Assembly: GCA_002342065.1 (NCBI GenBank)
Contig: DDPF01000007.1
Coordinates: forward strand, 1 to 64,000
DNA length: 64,000 bases
Source of the DNA: Bacteroidetes bacterium UBA2475
GTDB lineage: Bacteria; Bacteroidota; Bacteroidia; B-17B0; Aurantibacillaceae
Direction of reading: 5' to 3'
Below are positions 34,373 to 43,559 of the stretch, in pieces. Position 1 is the first letter of the stretch. Each line of letters begins with the position of its first letter. The notes under the pieces were generated by a model. The model saw only the letters and a program-made list of their open reading frames with translations, did no database searches and was not told where the DNA came from. A program made the translations under genes and the position numbers.

Positions 34373-35311
34373 ATGTTAAACAGAAGGTTCTTAAGAATAA
34401 AAGTAATGCAGTCCCTGTACTCGTTCTTTCAGCACGAAAAGGCTGATATGGCTCAGTTCGAGAAAGAAATGTTCAAGAGTCTTGATAAGATCTTCGAATT
34501 ATACCTTTCTATTTTAGGTTTAGTTAGCGATATTCATCATGTGGCATTGGTAATGATGGATGAGAATAAAAATAAACGCATTCCAAACTCCTCCGATCTT
34601 GATCCCAATTTAAAATTCGTAAAAAATTCTTTGCTTATTGGCATCTCTGAAAACAAAGAATTAAAACAACTTCTTGAAAAGAGAAAAATTTCGTGGCAAA
34701 ATGATTTTGATGTTGTACGTAAATTATTTGTTGAGATCAGGAATGGGGAGTCGTATAAAACCTACATGGAATCTACATCTTCAACCGTTGTTGAAGATAG
34801 GGACTTTGTGATCTCGATGATAACTGAACATTTAAGTGAGAATGAAGTTTTAATTTCTTTATTTGAAGAAAAAAATATGCATTGGGCGGATGATACATTT
34901 GTAGCATTTAATTCTGTAATAAGAAACTTTGAAGATTTTAACGGCGAGTTTAAATTAAGTCCGCTTTTAAAAGACGAAACAGATGACATGGAGTTTATGA
35001 GTCTGTTATTTAAAAAAACAATTATTTACAGGCAGAGTTTCGAAGAATTGATCGGACGCCATACACAAAACTGGGAAGTAGAACGTATTGCTAATATGGA
35101 TATGTTGTTAATGCAAATGGCTTTGGCCGAGATCATGCACATTCCAAATGTGCCGGTAAAAGCTTCACTTAATGAATACATTGATATAAGCAAAGAGTAT
35201 AGTACACCCAACTCTAAAGTATTTGTAAATGGCGTATTGGATAAAATTATTGCTGAATTAAAACGCGATAATAAGATCGCTAAAACGGGTAGGGGATTAA
35301 AAGAGAATTAA
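34373..35311 (+). CDS. nusB: Transcription antitermination factor NusB (long Bacteroidota form)
   Basis: The protein has 312 aa, about twice the length of Escherichia coli NusB. The N-terminal LNRRFLRIKVMQSLYSF resembles the NusB start, and the C-terminal 110 residues hold the recognisable core: NWEVERIANMDMLLMQMALAEI, then VPVKASLNEYIDISKEY and FVNGVLDKI. The middle is a helical insert usual in this phylum. It binds boxA RNA with S10 in rRNA antitermination. It converges with prmC, the stop regions overlapping by 4 bp. Confidence 0.93.
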   Translation: MLNRRFLRIKVMQSLYSFFQHEKADMAQFEKEMFKSLDKIFELYLSILGLVSDIHHVALVMMDENKNKRIPNSSDLDPNLKFVKNSLLIGISENKELKQLLEKRKISWQNDFDVVRKLFVEIRNGESYKTYMESTSSTVVEDRDFVISMITEHLSENEVLISLFEEKNMHWADDTFVAFNSVIRNFEDFNGEFKLSPLLKDETDDMEFMSLLFKKTIIYRQSFEELIGRHTQNWEVERIANMDMLLMQMALAEIMHIPNVPVKASLNEYIDISKEYSTPNSKVFVNGVLDKIIAELKRDNKIAKTGRGLKEN

Positions 35312-36180
35312 TTTTTATTCGCTATTAAAAACCTTATTTTTCCACTCATATCTTTTATAAGTTCTGCTTTAGAAAATTGTTTGCTCGAATTAGCATAGTC
35401 TAGAACATTTTTGGCAGTTAAAGGATTCAATTCAAAATATAATTTTCCTTTTGCATTTAATTTTTGGTGACAGAGATCGATGATCTTTTTATAGAAGATG
35501 ATTTCATCTTGTCCGTTAACAAATAAAGCCAAATGCGGTTCGTTATTAATTACGTGTTGATTTAAAGAATCTTTTTCATCTGCTTTAATATACGGTGGAT
35601 TGCTGATGATCACATCAAAAGTAGTTTCAATTTTTTTGGCAGTTTCTTTTTCGTTCAGAATATCCACTTCAATAAAATGGATCTCAGCTTTGTTTAATTC
35701 AGCATTTTTTTTAGCTACTTCTATGGCCTCCGAGCTTATATCACAAGCGGAAACAGTAATGTTTTTACTATTCTTTTTCAGAGAAATTGGAATACAACCG
35801 CTGCCGGTACCGATATCTAAAAATGAACCAGCACTTTGATTCTCCTTTAAAATTAGATCTACTAATTCTTCTGTTTCAGGTCGTGGAATTAAAACATTTT
35901 GGTTGACATAAAATTTTAAATTGTAGAACCAGGCTTCTTTTAAAATATATTGAATGGGAACATTTTTTTTTAACTCCTTGCAACAAAAGTATAATTTCAA
36001 AAGATCGCTTTGGTTGAGATTTTCATTTTTTTTATTTACTACATCTGTTTTCGAAAAGCCCAAAAAATGCTCCAATGCTAAATTAAGAATAGCGTCAATT
36101 TCGGAACTTTCATAAACAGAATTTAATTCTGAATGATAAAAGGCAATAAGATGGGCAAGGGAATTAGAGGCAACACGCAT
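35308..36180 (-). CDS. prmC: Peptide chain release factor N5-glutamine methyltransferase
   Basis: The protein has 290 aa. An N-terminal helical domain is followed by the SAM-binding FLDIGTGSGCIPISL motif, and by VIISNPPYIKADE, the NPPY motif that holds the Gln of the GGQ loop of release factors. PQTEE-like RPETEELVDLIL is also present. It methylates RF1 and RF2. It lies 2 bp after the subtilase gene and may be read through from it. Confidence 0.94.
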   Translation of the reverse strand: MRVASNSLAHLIAFYHSELNSVYESSEIDAILNLALEHFLGFSKTDVVNKKNENLNQSDLLKLYFCCKELKKNVPIQYILKEAWFYNLKFYVNQNVLIPRPETEELVDLILKENQSAGSFLDIGTGSGCIPISLKKNSKNITVSACDISSEAIEVAKKNAELNKAEIHFIEVDILNEKETAKKIETTFDVIISNPPYIKADEKDSLNQHVINNEPHLALFVNGQDEIIFYKKIIDLCHQKLNAKGKLYFELNPLTAKNVLDYANSSKQFSKAELIKDMSGKIRFLIANKN

Positions 36181-36182
36181 TA

Positions 36183-38315
36183 CTAGTTAGCATTAATAAC
36201 TTTAAAAGCCATATTTTCGTTTGCTGTTATTATTTTTACAAATAATAAACCAATAGTTTTTTCGGTTAATTGGTGCGATGATAATTTATATGAGTTGCCT
36301 TCAACAACATCTTCATAAATTAATTTACCATCAATACTGTAAACATAGATCTGGCCAATTAGATTCCTTTCAAAATTAAAAGTAATGTTATCCGAGAATG
36401 GATTTGGAAAATACTTTACATTATTGGTTATTACCTGGTTCTTGATATCGGTAATGATACAGGTCATTGCTGCGTGTCCATCTAATTTTCCATAACCCCA
36501 TTTATAATTTGGTAAGGCTGTACCTGTAAACGCATCTTGATATGCGCAATTGGTTACAGCGTTTTTAACCTGGATGCTTGTGGCTGTTGGATATTTTTGA
36601 AGGAACAAAGCTGCTAAACCTGCAACAACCGGCGCTGCGGCTGAAGTGCCTCCACCTTGCACATGTAAACTGCCTTGTGCTACAACCTGCGGTGCGTTAG
36701 TAATTAAATTTGTTTGCATACCCAAAGCCATCGCACTAAAAACTCCCGCGCCGGTGGCAGAGATATCGGGTTTTTGTTTGTTATCCCGTGTTGGTCCCCA
36801 ACTGCTGCTAGCTGCTAAAGTATTTACATTCTCACCCGGATTTAATGCTGCCCAGCTTTGTGTAACATTGTTCACGTCGTAATACTGATTTACATTTACG
36901 TAATTGGCAACTGTTGTAACATCATCCAAACATTGGAAACTTGAAACAATAGTGCTATTAAAATTTGGAGTGGCATATTTTGTTATCCATGGATAAGATG
37001 TTGAAGAGGGCAAACCTGTAGAAACAAAATCAAAGTTCCATGCATCGTGTAAACCAACACCTTTACTTTCTATGCGCCATTTTAAATTTAAAGTGTCGGC
37101 CGTAATTTGCAAGTAAAGTTCATACACACCGTCGAGATTTATGCTGGCAGATGTTTTTACAATTCCAATACGATTACCATTAAATTTTAATGTATCGCTT
37201 TGAATGGAAGTTAAACCATAATTATAACTTTTAAAACCTATCCTACCAAGGTTAAAATTATTATTCCTGTTGGCACCAACACTAATTTGTATATTTTTTA
37301 TATTATTTGTGTCAGCATAACACCAGTAATCTAAAACAGCTGTAGATTTTTTTATCCAGGTAAAACTTGTATCATTTAATGGTGGTTGTGTTTTTACATG
37401 AAATTTAACATTGCCTGCATTACCCGCAGATGCCACCATAACACGGCCCGGAATATTTTGCACCATGTTCTTAATTAATTTTGCTTCGAGGTCGGTTCCA
37501 TCATGACTGCCGTAATAATTACCAACACTGGCATTAATTACACAAGGTTTACCAAGCAATGTAGCCTTACTAAAAATATATTGAACGGCGTCTGCAATGG
37601 TTGGTCCACTTGCATTGAAGTCAAGAGCAACTACAACAATATCTGCTTTAGAAGCAATGCCTTCATGTGTTCCATTTGCTAATCCATTACCTGTAGCAAT
37701 ACCACAAACGTGTGTGCCGTGGCCATAATGTGGAAGGTCGTTATGCGTACATTGATTGGCATTAATTTGTGTATCTGTCCACTCGATACCATAATTATAT
37801 GGTTGAGGTATGCTTGATCCTGAAACAGGAACCTGGTCCCACAAAAATTTTATTCTCGTATTTCCGAATGAATCTTTAAAATCGGGATGTGTAAAATCTG
37901 TGCCTGTATCAATAATTCCAACAACGATACCTGTACCGTCGTAAGCCATTGTTAAAGGCGCCTGGCCAAGCTTTACAGGTTTTATCTTGTTCTTAATAAC
38001 CATGGTATCATTAGTAGGTTGTTTGCCGGGTTCAATAAATTCGGCATAAGAAATAATCTTATTTTCTATGAGCTTCGAGAGTACAGACAAATTGCAGGAA
38101 ATAGAAGCAATGTTACCAGCAGAATATTTAAATTTATAATTGAATTCTTTTTGTGACGAGATGAGTTTAGAAATATCTCCTTGTACTAAAACGTTATGTT
38201 GAATAAAATTATCTCCCGCATTAAGTTTAAGTTTTAATGCGTTATTAAAGTTAGTATTTTGAGAAAATAAAAAAGATCTAACAAAAAGTAAGACAAAAAA
38301 TAAGTTAAGCTTCAT
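36183..38315 (-). CDS. Secreted S8 family serine peptidase (subtilase) with T9SS C-terminal domain
   Basis: The protein has 710 aa from the ATG at 38315, where the signal peptide (KLNLFFVLLFVRSFLFSQ) starts; the longer frame is rejected. The catalytic triad is visible: Asp in VVGIIDTGTDFTHPDF, His in YGHGTHVCGIATG, and Ser in GGGTSAAAPVVAG. A long beta-rich insert lies between His and Ser. The C-terminal 75 residues are a type A sorting domain (KYFPNPFSDNITFNF). An N-terminal propeptide of about 110 residues is likely. It is an extracellular protease of unknown target, probably nutritional. Confidence 0.9.
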   Translation of the reverse strand: MKLNLFFVLLFVRSFLFSQNTNFNNALKLKLNAGDNFIQHNVLVQGDISKLISSQKEFNYKFKYSAGNIASISCNLSVLSKLIENKIISYAEFIEPGKQPTNDTMVIKNKIKPVKLGQAPLTMAYDGTGIVVGIIDTGTDFTHPDFKDSFGNTRIKFLWDQVPVSGSSIPQPYNYGIEWTDTQINANQCTHNDLPHYGHGTHVCGIATGNGLANGTHEGIASKADIVVVALDFNASGPTIADAVQYIFSKATLLGKPCVINASVGNYYGSHDGTDLEAKLIKNMVQNIPGRVMVASAGNAGNVKFHVKTQPPLNDTSFTWIKKSTAVLDYWCYADTNNIKNIQISVGANRNNNFNLGRIGFKSYNYGLTSIQSDTLKFNGNRIGIVKTSASINLDGVYELYLQITADTLNLKWRIESKGVGLHDAWNFDFVSTGLPSSTSYPWITKYATPNFNSTIVSSFQCLDDVTTVANYVNVNQYYDVNNVTQSWAALNPGENVNTLAASSSWGPTRDNKQKPDISATGAGVFSAMALGMQTNLITNAPQVVAQGSLHVQGGGTSAAAPVVAGLAALFLQKYPTATSIQVKNAVTNCAYQDAFTGTALPNYKWGYGKLDGHAAMTCIITDIKNQVITNNVKYFPNPFSDNITFNFERNLIGQIYVYSIDGKLIYEDVVEGNSYKLSSHQLTEKTIGLLFVKIITANENMAFKVINAN

Positions 38316-38367
38316 TTTACAGGTTATTTCGATTAAAATTAATGAAAAAACCCGACATTTGTTTATC

Positions 38368-39000
38368 ATGAGGACTAAATTAGTCGTATTCTTATTTTGC
38401 ATACTTTTAAAAGGCCTTTTATTTGGCCAAAGCGATAGTACTATTGTACCCGCCGACCTTGGTATTGTCGATGCAATTTACCTTACCTATTACGATTTCA
38501 GGCATAATAAAGGCATTTTAAAAGAGCAGATCTCATCTACCGTAGATAAAGAACAGTTGGATTTTATGGGTAAATCGCTCGATAAAGAAACTCTCAGTTA
38601 TTCTGATAATCAAAAAACCGCAGAGATAAAATCCAATACAGTATGGGGCTTTGTTCAAAATAAAACATTGTACATTAATTATAAAGGTAGTTTTTACCGG
38701 GTGCCAGTTTTTGGTTCCGTTTGTTATTTAGTTGCTACAGTAGAAATAGTTGGCGCAGGTTTTTATGACCCTATGTTTGGTTATGGATCGGGCAGGAGAC
38801 AGGAGGTAAGAGAGTTTTTAATTAATTTTTACGATGGTGTTATTACCGAGTTTAAAATGGAAGAAGCCGAGTTATTATTAAGCAGGGATAAATTAATATA
38901 TGCAGAGTTTAAGAAACTGAACCGCAGAAAACAAAAGGAACAAATTTTTAGATATATTAGAAAATACAATGACGCTCACCCGGTTCATTTTCTAAAATAA
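38368..39000 (+). CDS. Exported protein of unknown function
   Basis: The protein has 210 aa from the ATG at 38368; a TTG at 38359 is an alternative. It has a signal peptide ending LLFGQ. No lipobox is seen. The body is mixed alpha/beta, with a hydrophobic VCYLVATVEIVGAGFYDP segment near the middle and a basic C-terminus (KKLNRRKQKEQIFRYIRKY). I do not recognise a domain. It is divergent from the subtilase with a 52-bp gap, so the two may share regulation. Confidence 0.65.
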   Translation: MRTKLVVFLFCILLKGLLFGQSDSTIVPADLGIVDAIYLTYYDFRHNKGILKEQISSTVDKEQLDFMGKSLDKETLSYSDNQKTAEIKSNTVWGFVQNKTLYINYKGSFYRVPVFGSVCYLVATVEIVGAGFYDPMFGYGSGRRQEVREFLINFYDGVITEFKMEEAELLLSRDKLIYAEFKKLNRRKQKEQIFRYIRKYNDAHPVHFLK

Positions 39001-39091
39001 GAAATTTAACATTTCTATAATATTTAAATTTAATTTCGTCGAATTTATAGAATTTCTTCATTTTTCGTAAACAAATAGCTTATTATTTGGT

Positions 39092-39099
39092 TAACTTTG
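39092..39099 (+). promoter_or_regulatory. Candidate -7 box (TAACTTTG)
   Basis: A perfect TAnnTTTG match lies 59 bp upstream of the GEVED-repeat gene. A TTTG stands too close upstream to be a normal -33 element. Confidence 0.4.
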
Positions 39100-39158
39100 C
39101 GGTGACATAGTATTTCTATTTATTGAAGTGTTATTATTATTTATTAAACAAAGAAAAA

Positions 39159-42100
39159 ATGACAAAAATTTACAATTTTATTAAGCTGACAAGCATCTTT
39201 ATTGTGTTGTTTTCAGTTAAAATGTTCGGGCAATGTATTTCCCCTAGCCCATTTGGTAGTGGTACTGTTAACTCTGCTGCTCCTGGCACATCGGTAACAT
39301 TATCAACTTGTTTATTTGGAGGAGAATATTCCCCAGTACAATTTAATGTAACGGGATCGTTCACTTTTAGTTCTTCGATCGTAACAGATTACATTACGAT
39401 TACAGATGCAACTAATAATGTATTGGCTTTTGGATTTAATCCTTTAGCAGCTACTATTCCGACTGTAGGAGCGTATAGAGTTCATTACTCTGCTTCAGGC
39501 CCTCCTGGTTGTACTACACAAAGCAGTTGTAGAACAGGATTGATTTTTGTTCCACTTCCTCCGTGCGCAGGCACACCAACAGCGGGTATTGTGCCAGCAT
39601 CATTTTCTATTTGCCCAAACACCCAGGCTGTAATTACCGCTACTGGCGCTACCGCGGCTACTGGTATAACTTATCAATGGATGCAGGCTCCTGCTGCCGC
39701 AGGCCCTTGGACGAATGTGACAACCGGTTTTGGATTTAATACAACTAGTTTAACAACTACATCTTTAACTGCGTTAACTTTTTATCAGATGGTAATTACC
39801 TGTACTAACAGTGCGCAAAGCGCTACTACAGCGGTTGTTTCTGTGAACCCAAATAATCCTACATTATTATGCTATTGCGTTCAAAACATTGGTGGCGGTG
39901 GTTGCTTTGGCAACCATATTTCAAATGTTTCAATTCTATCATCGGCATTTAATAATAGCTCAGGTTGTAGTTTAAACGCTCTGGGAGCAAGTTATTCGCA
40001 ATACGCACCAACGGTTGGAACAACTGCAACATTAAGCGCAGGTGGAAGTTATTCAATAAGTGTAAATACAACCGCAAATAATATCATCTCTCTTTGGATT
40101 GATTATAATCAAAATGGTTCTTTTGATGCGAGTGAACATACTCAAGTTGCAAATCCTTCAACAGCAAGCGTTGCAACGGTAATGCTATTTAACGTTCCAA
40201 CAACCGCTCTTGTTGGTCAAACCGGAATGAGGGTAAGATCTCATGACCAGTTTGCAACAAATGGTCCAAGTGATGCTTGTTCTAATTTTTATGAAGGAGA
40301 AACAGAAGACTACGTAGTAACAATTAGTTCTGCTGTAGCTTGTTCAGGCGCTCCTGGTGCTAATTCTGCAATTGCCAGTTTAACGTCAGCTTGTCCAAAT
40401 GGAACAGTAGCATTAACTTTAGCTAACACTTACACAGTAGGAGGAATAACTTATCAATGGAGTACAGCAACCAGTTCAGTTGGTCCTTATACCGCTGTAA
40501 CAGGCGCAACAAATAGTGCATATACAGAAACTAATATTGCAGTATCAACTTGGTACCAAGCTGTGATTACTTGTACAAATGGTCCTGCAAGCACAACTTC
40601 AACTCCAATTCAGGTTTTGGTAAGTGGTAATCCTTGCCAGTGTGCAGCATATTGCGCTTCAGCAGCAAGCTCTACGGCAGATGATGAGATCTTTAATTTT
40701 AAGATCGGTACCTTAAACAATACATCGAATTGTACACAAACTGGTGGCCCAGGTTCTATCTTAAATAGGTATTCAAATTATACTGGGATAATCGCTCCCC
40801 CAAATCTTAGTGCCGGAATTAACTATACTTTTGCAACAACTGTTGGTCAATGCGGAGCTGGTGCATATTCGGGTGGAGTTACAGTTTATATGGATTTTAA
40901 TCAAAATGGTGTTTTTACCGATCCGGGCGAACAAGTTTACGCCTCAGCCAGCACATTATTCGCAGTGGCAGGAACCACTCTTAACGGTGTGATCGCTATT
41001 CCTGCAAGTGCTACGCCTGGTATTACCCGTATGAGGGTACTTGCAGTAGAGAGTTCTACAGCAACATTGCCTTGTGCGGCATATACATGGGGTGAGACGG
41101 AAGATTATTGTATTAATATTACACCTGCAACGCCTTGTGCTGGTGCTCCCGGCGCTAATACTATTATTGCTACAGCTACAAACGTTTGTGCAAATGGTTC
41201 AGTAAGTTTTAGTCTTGCAAATTCTTATACAGTTGGCGGATTAACTTATCAATGGAGCACTGCTACAAGTTCAGTAGGGCCTTATACTTCTGTTTCAGGT
41301 GCAACCAATACGGCTTATACTGCAACAAATATAACTACATCTACTTGGTATCAGGTTGTGATCACTTGTACAAATGGCCCCGTAAGCACTACAGTAGCTG
41401 CGGTTAATGTTGCGATAAGCACTAACCCTTGCCAGTGTACAGCATATTGCGCGTCAAATGCTACATCGCCAGCAAACGATGAAATATTTAACGTTAAGAT
41501 CGGCAGTTTAAATAATACTTCAAATTGCAGTCAAACTGGTGGCCCTGGGTCTATACTAAACCAATATTCAAACTATACAGGAATTCTGGCAGCGCCAAAC
41601 TTAACAGCAGGAGCTACATATACTTTAGATGTAACAGTTGGTATGTGCGGCACCTTTGCAAACTCAGGTATTGTAAGAGCATATATGGACTTTAATAATA
41701 ACGGTTTATTTACAGATGCAGGTGAATTAGTTTACACTTCGCCTTTCACATCTTTTGCGGTGGCCGGAACTACATTAACAGCTAACGTTACAATACCTCC
41801 AACGGCTTCGCCGGGAATAACACGTATGAGAATTATTGAGGTTCAGAGTTCAACAGCGCCTTTATCTTGTAGTACTTTTTTTAATGGCGAAACTGAAGAT
41901 TATTGTATTAATATAATAGCTGCATCTGCTTGCGCGGGTGCTCCAGGAGCAAATTCAGTTGTAGCAACATCTACAAATGTATGTCCAGGTGGTTCTACCA
42001 GTTTTAGTTTAGCTACTTCTTATACAGTTGGCGGCCTTACTTATCAATGGAGTACAGCAACAAGTTCTGTTGGTCCTTACACTTCTGTTTCGGGGGCAAC

Positions 42101-43445
42101 AACAAGCGCGTATACTGCTACCAACATTACCGCTTCAACATGGTATCAGGTTGTTATAACATGTACTAATGGCCCTGCGAGTACTACTGCAACAGCGGTT
42201 CAGGTATTAGTTGGCGGTAGCCCTTGTCAGTGTGCGGCATATTGTGCTTCAAACGCAACTTCAATTAACGATGAAGAAATATTTAATGTTTCTATTGGAA
42301 CTTTAAATAACACATCTACCTGTAGTCAAACCGGTGGCCCAACTTCAACGCTAAGTTTATATTCTAATTATGCCGGTATTTTGGCAGCGCCGAATTTAAA
42401 TGCCGGATCAAATTATACTCTAAACGTTACTGTTGGTCAATGTAATGTTACCGCTTACTCTGGTGGTGCTACTGTTTATATGGACTTTAATCAAAATGGT
42501 GTTTTCACAGATCCGGGCGAAATGGTTTATGCTTCGCCAACTACAGTATTTGCTGTAGCCGGAACAACTCTTAGTAGCGTTGTTACAATTCCATTGACTG
42601 CAACACCCGGAACTACTCGTATGAGAGTACTTGCAGTTGAAAGTGCTACAGGTTCGTTACCATGCGGAAACTTCACTTGGGGTGAAACAGAAGATTATTG
42701 TATTAATATTACAGCTGGCTGTGCAACACCAACTGTAGTTCTTTCTGCTTCGCAAACAACTATTTGTAGCGGGACTTCTGTTAATTTAACTGCATCTGGT
42801 GCTACCACATATACGTGGAATACAGCTGCAACTACAAGTTCTATTTCTGTTACGCCTTCAGTAACTACAACTTATACTGTAGTTGGCGAGAACGTACCGG
42901 GTTGTCCTGATACTAAAACTATCAGTATTACTGTAAATCCTTCAGCCGCACTTTCTGTTTCTGCCGCCCCTTCATTAACACTTTGTCCGGGTATGAGCAC
43001 TACATTAACAGCTAATTCAAGTGCAGGTAATTATACTTGGTCGCCTGGAGGACAAAATACAGCTGTAATTACTGTTACACCTCCTATATCAACAGTTTAC
43101 AACGTTGCAACGACAAATAGTGTAGGTGGTTGTGTTACCAGCACTAACGTAACTGTGTTTGTGGTTGTTTGTACAGGTGTAGCTAAGAATACTGTGATAG
43201 ATAATAATACATTCATATATCCAAATCCAAACAGCGGAAACATTAATGTTGTAATTGAGAATAGCAACGGAAGTTATGTGTTCGAGGTTCAGGATCTTTC
43301 AGGAAGAATAGTTTACAAAACTACTTTAAACAAGTCTGAAAGTGCTTTAAGCATTAAAGAATTAGCTAACGGTATGTACACTTATAAGATCACTTCTTTA
43401 ACAACTAAAACTGCAATTAAAGAAGGTAAATTAATAAAAGAATAA
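39159..43445 (+). CDS. Giant secreted GEVED-repeat protein with type A T9SS tail
   Basis: The protein has 1,428 aa from the ATG at 39159, where a signal peptide ending KMFGQ begins. Four GEVED domains are seen, each ending GETEDY (for example MDFNQNGVFTDPGE, then RMRVLAVESS and GETEDYCINI). Each is preceded by an Ig-like module (TYQWSTATSSVGPYT, then STWYQ and CTNG). The last three pairs are close tandem copies. Two further Ig-like modules and a sorting domain (IYPNPNSGNINV to GKLIKE) follow. Such proteins are surface adhesins or enzyme scaffolds; no catalytic domain is seen here. It ends at a strong terminator. Confidence 0.9.
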   Translation: MTKIYNFIKLTSIFIVLFSVKMFGQCISPSPFGSGTVNSAAPGTSVTLSTCLFGGEYSPVQFNVTGSFTFSSSIVTDYITITDATNNVLAFGFNPLAATIPTVGAYRVHYSASGPPGCTTQSSCRTGLIFVPLPPCAGTPTAGIVPASFSICPNTQAVITATGATAATGITYQWMQAPAAAGPWTNVTTGFGFNTTSLTTTSLTALTFYQMVITCTNSAQSATTAVVSVNPNNPTLLCYCVQNIGGGGCFGNHISNVSILSSAFNNSSGCSLNALGASYSQYAPTVGTTATLSAGGSYSISVNTTANNIISLWIDYNQNGSFDASEHTQVANPSTASVATVMLFNVPTTALVGQTGMRVRSHDQFATNGPSDACSNFYEGETEDYVVTISSAVACSGAPGANSAIASLTSACPNGTVALTLANTYTVGGITYQWSTATSSVGPYTAVTGATNSAYTETNIAVSTWYQAVITCTNGPASTTSTPIQVLVSGNPCQCAAYCASAASSTADDEIFNFKIGTLNNTSNCTQTGGPGSILNRYSNYTGIIAPPNLSAGINYTFATTVGQCGAGAYSGGVTVYMDFNQNGVFTDPGEQVYASASTLFAVAGTTLNGVIAIPASATPGITRMRVLAVESSTATLPCAAYTWGETEDYCINITPATPCAGAPGANTIIATATNVCANGSVSFSLANSYTVGGLTYQWSTATSSVGPYTSVSGATNTAYTATNITTSTWYQVVITCTNGPVSTTVAAVNVAISTNPCQCTAYCASNATSPANDEIFNVKIGSLNNTSNCSQTGGPGSILNQYSNYTGILAAPNLTAGATYTLDVTVGMCGTFANSGIVRAYMDFNNNGLFTDAGELVYTSPFTSFAVAGTTLTANVTIPPTASPGITRMRIIEVQSSTAPLSCSTFFNGETEDYCINIIAASACAGAPGANSVVATSTNVCPGGSTSFSLATSYTVGGLTYQWSTATSSVGPYTSVSGATTSAYTATNITASTWYQVVITCTNGPASTTATAVQVLVGGSPCQCAAYCASNATSINDEEIFNVSIGTLNNTSTCSQTGGPTSTLSLYSNYAGILAAPNLNAGSNYTLNVTVGQCNVTAYSGGATVYMDFNQNGVFTDPGEMVYASPTTVFAVAGTTLSSVVTIPLTATPGTTRMRVLAVESATGSLPCGNFTWGETEDYCINITAGCATPTVVLSASQTTICSGTSVNLTASGATTYTWNTAATTSSISVTPSVTTTYTVVGENVPGCPDTKTISITVNPSAALSVSAAPSLTLCPGMSTTLTANSSAGNYTWSPGGQNTAVITVTPPISTVYNVATTNSVGGCVTSTNVTVFVVVCTGVAKNTVIDNNTFIYPNPNSGNINVVIENSNGSYVFEVQDLSGRIVYKTTLNKSESALSIKELANGMYTYKITSLTTKTAIKEGKLIKE
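40341..42717 (+). repeat. Three tandem repeats of about 795 bp in the GEVED gene
   Basis: Repeat units begin near 40341, 41133 and 41931, each with Ig-like and GEVED modules and the start GAPGAN. They differ at scattered synonymous positions, so they are old enough to have drifted but could still recombine. Confidence 0.8.
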
Positions 43446-43460
43446 GTTACCTCAATTTTT

Positions 43461-43494
43461 AAAAAGGCGTTCCGGTTACCGGAACGCCTTTTTT
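43461..43494 (+). terminator. Strong rho-independent terminator
   Basis: A perfect 15-bp stem (AAAAAGGCGTTCCGG / CCGGAACGCCTTTTT) with a TTA loop and T tract lies 15 bp after the GEVED gene. The A-tract on the other side makes it possibly bidirectional. Confidence 0.9.
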
Positions 43495-43519
43495 GTTTTA
43501 CACCTAATAATTATCAGGG

Positions 43520-43547
43520 TTGATTACCGGTAAAAATAGTATCTTTA
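43520..43547 (+). promoter_or_regulatory. Candidate promoter of gatB
   Basis: TTG at 43520-43522 and TATCTTTA at 43540-43547 (one mismatch to TAnnTTTG) are 17 bp apart, just upstream of the start at 43560. Confidence 0.3.
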
Positions 43548-43559
43548 AAGCGCAAAATT

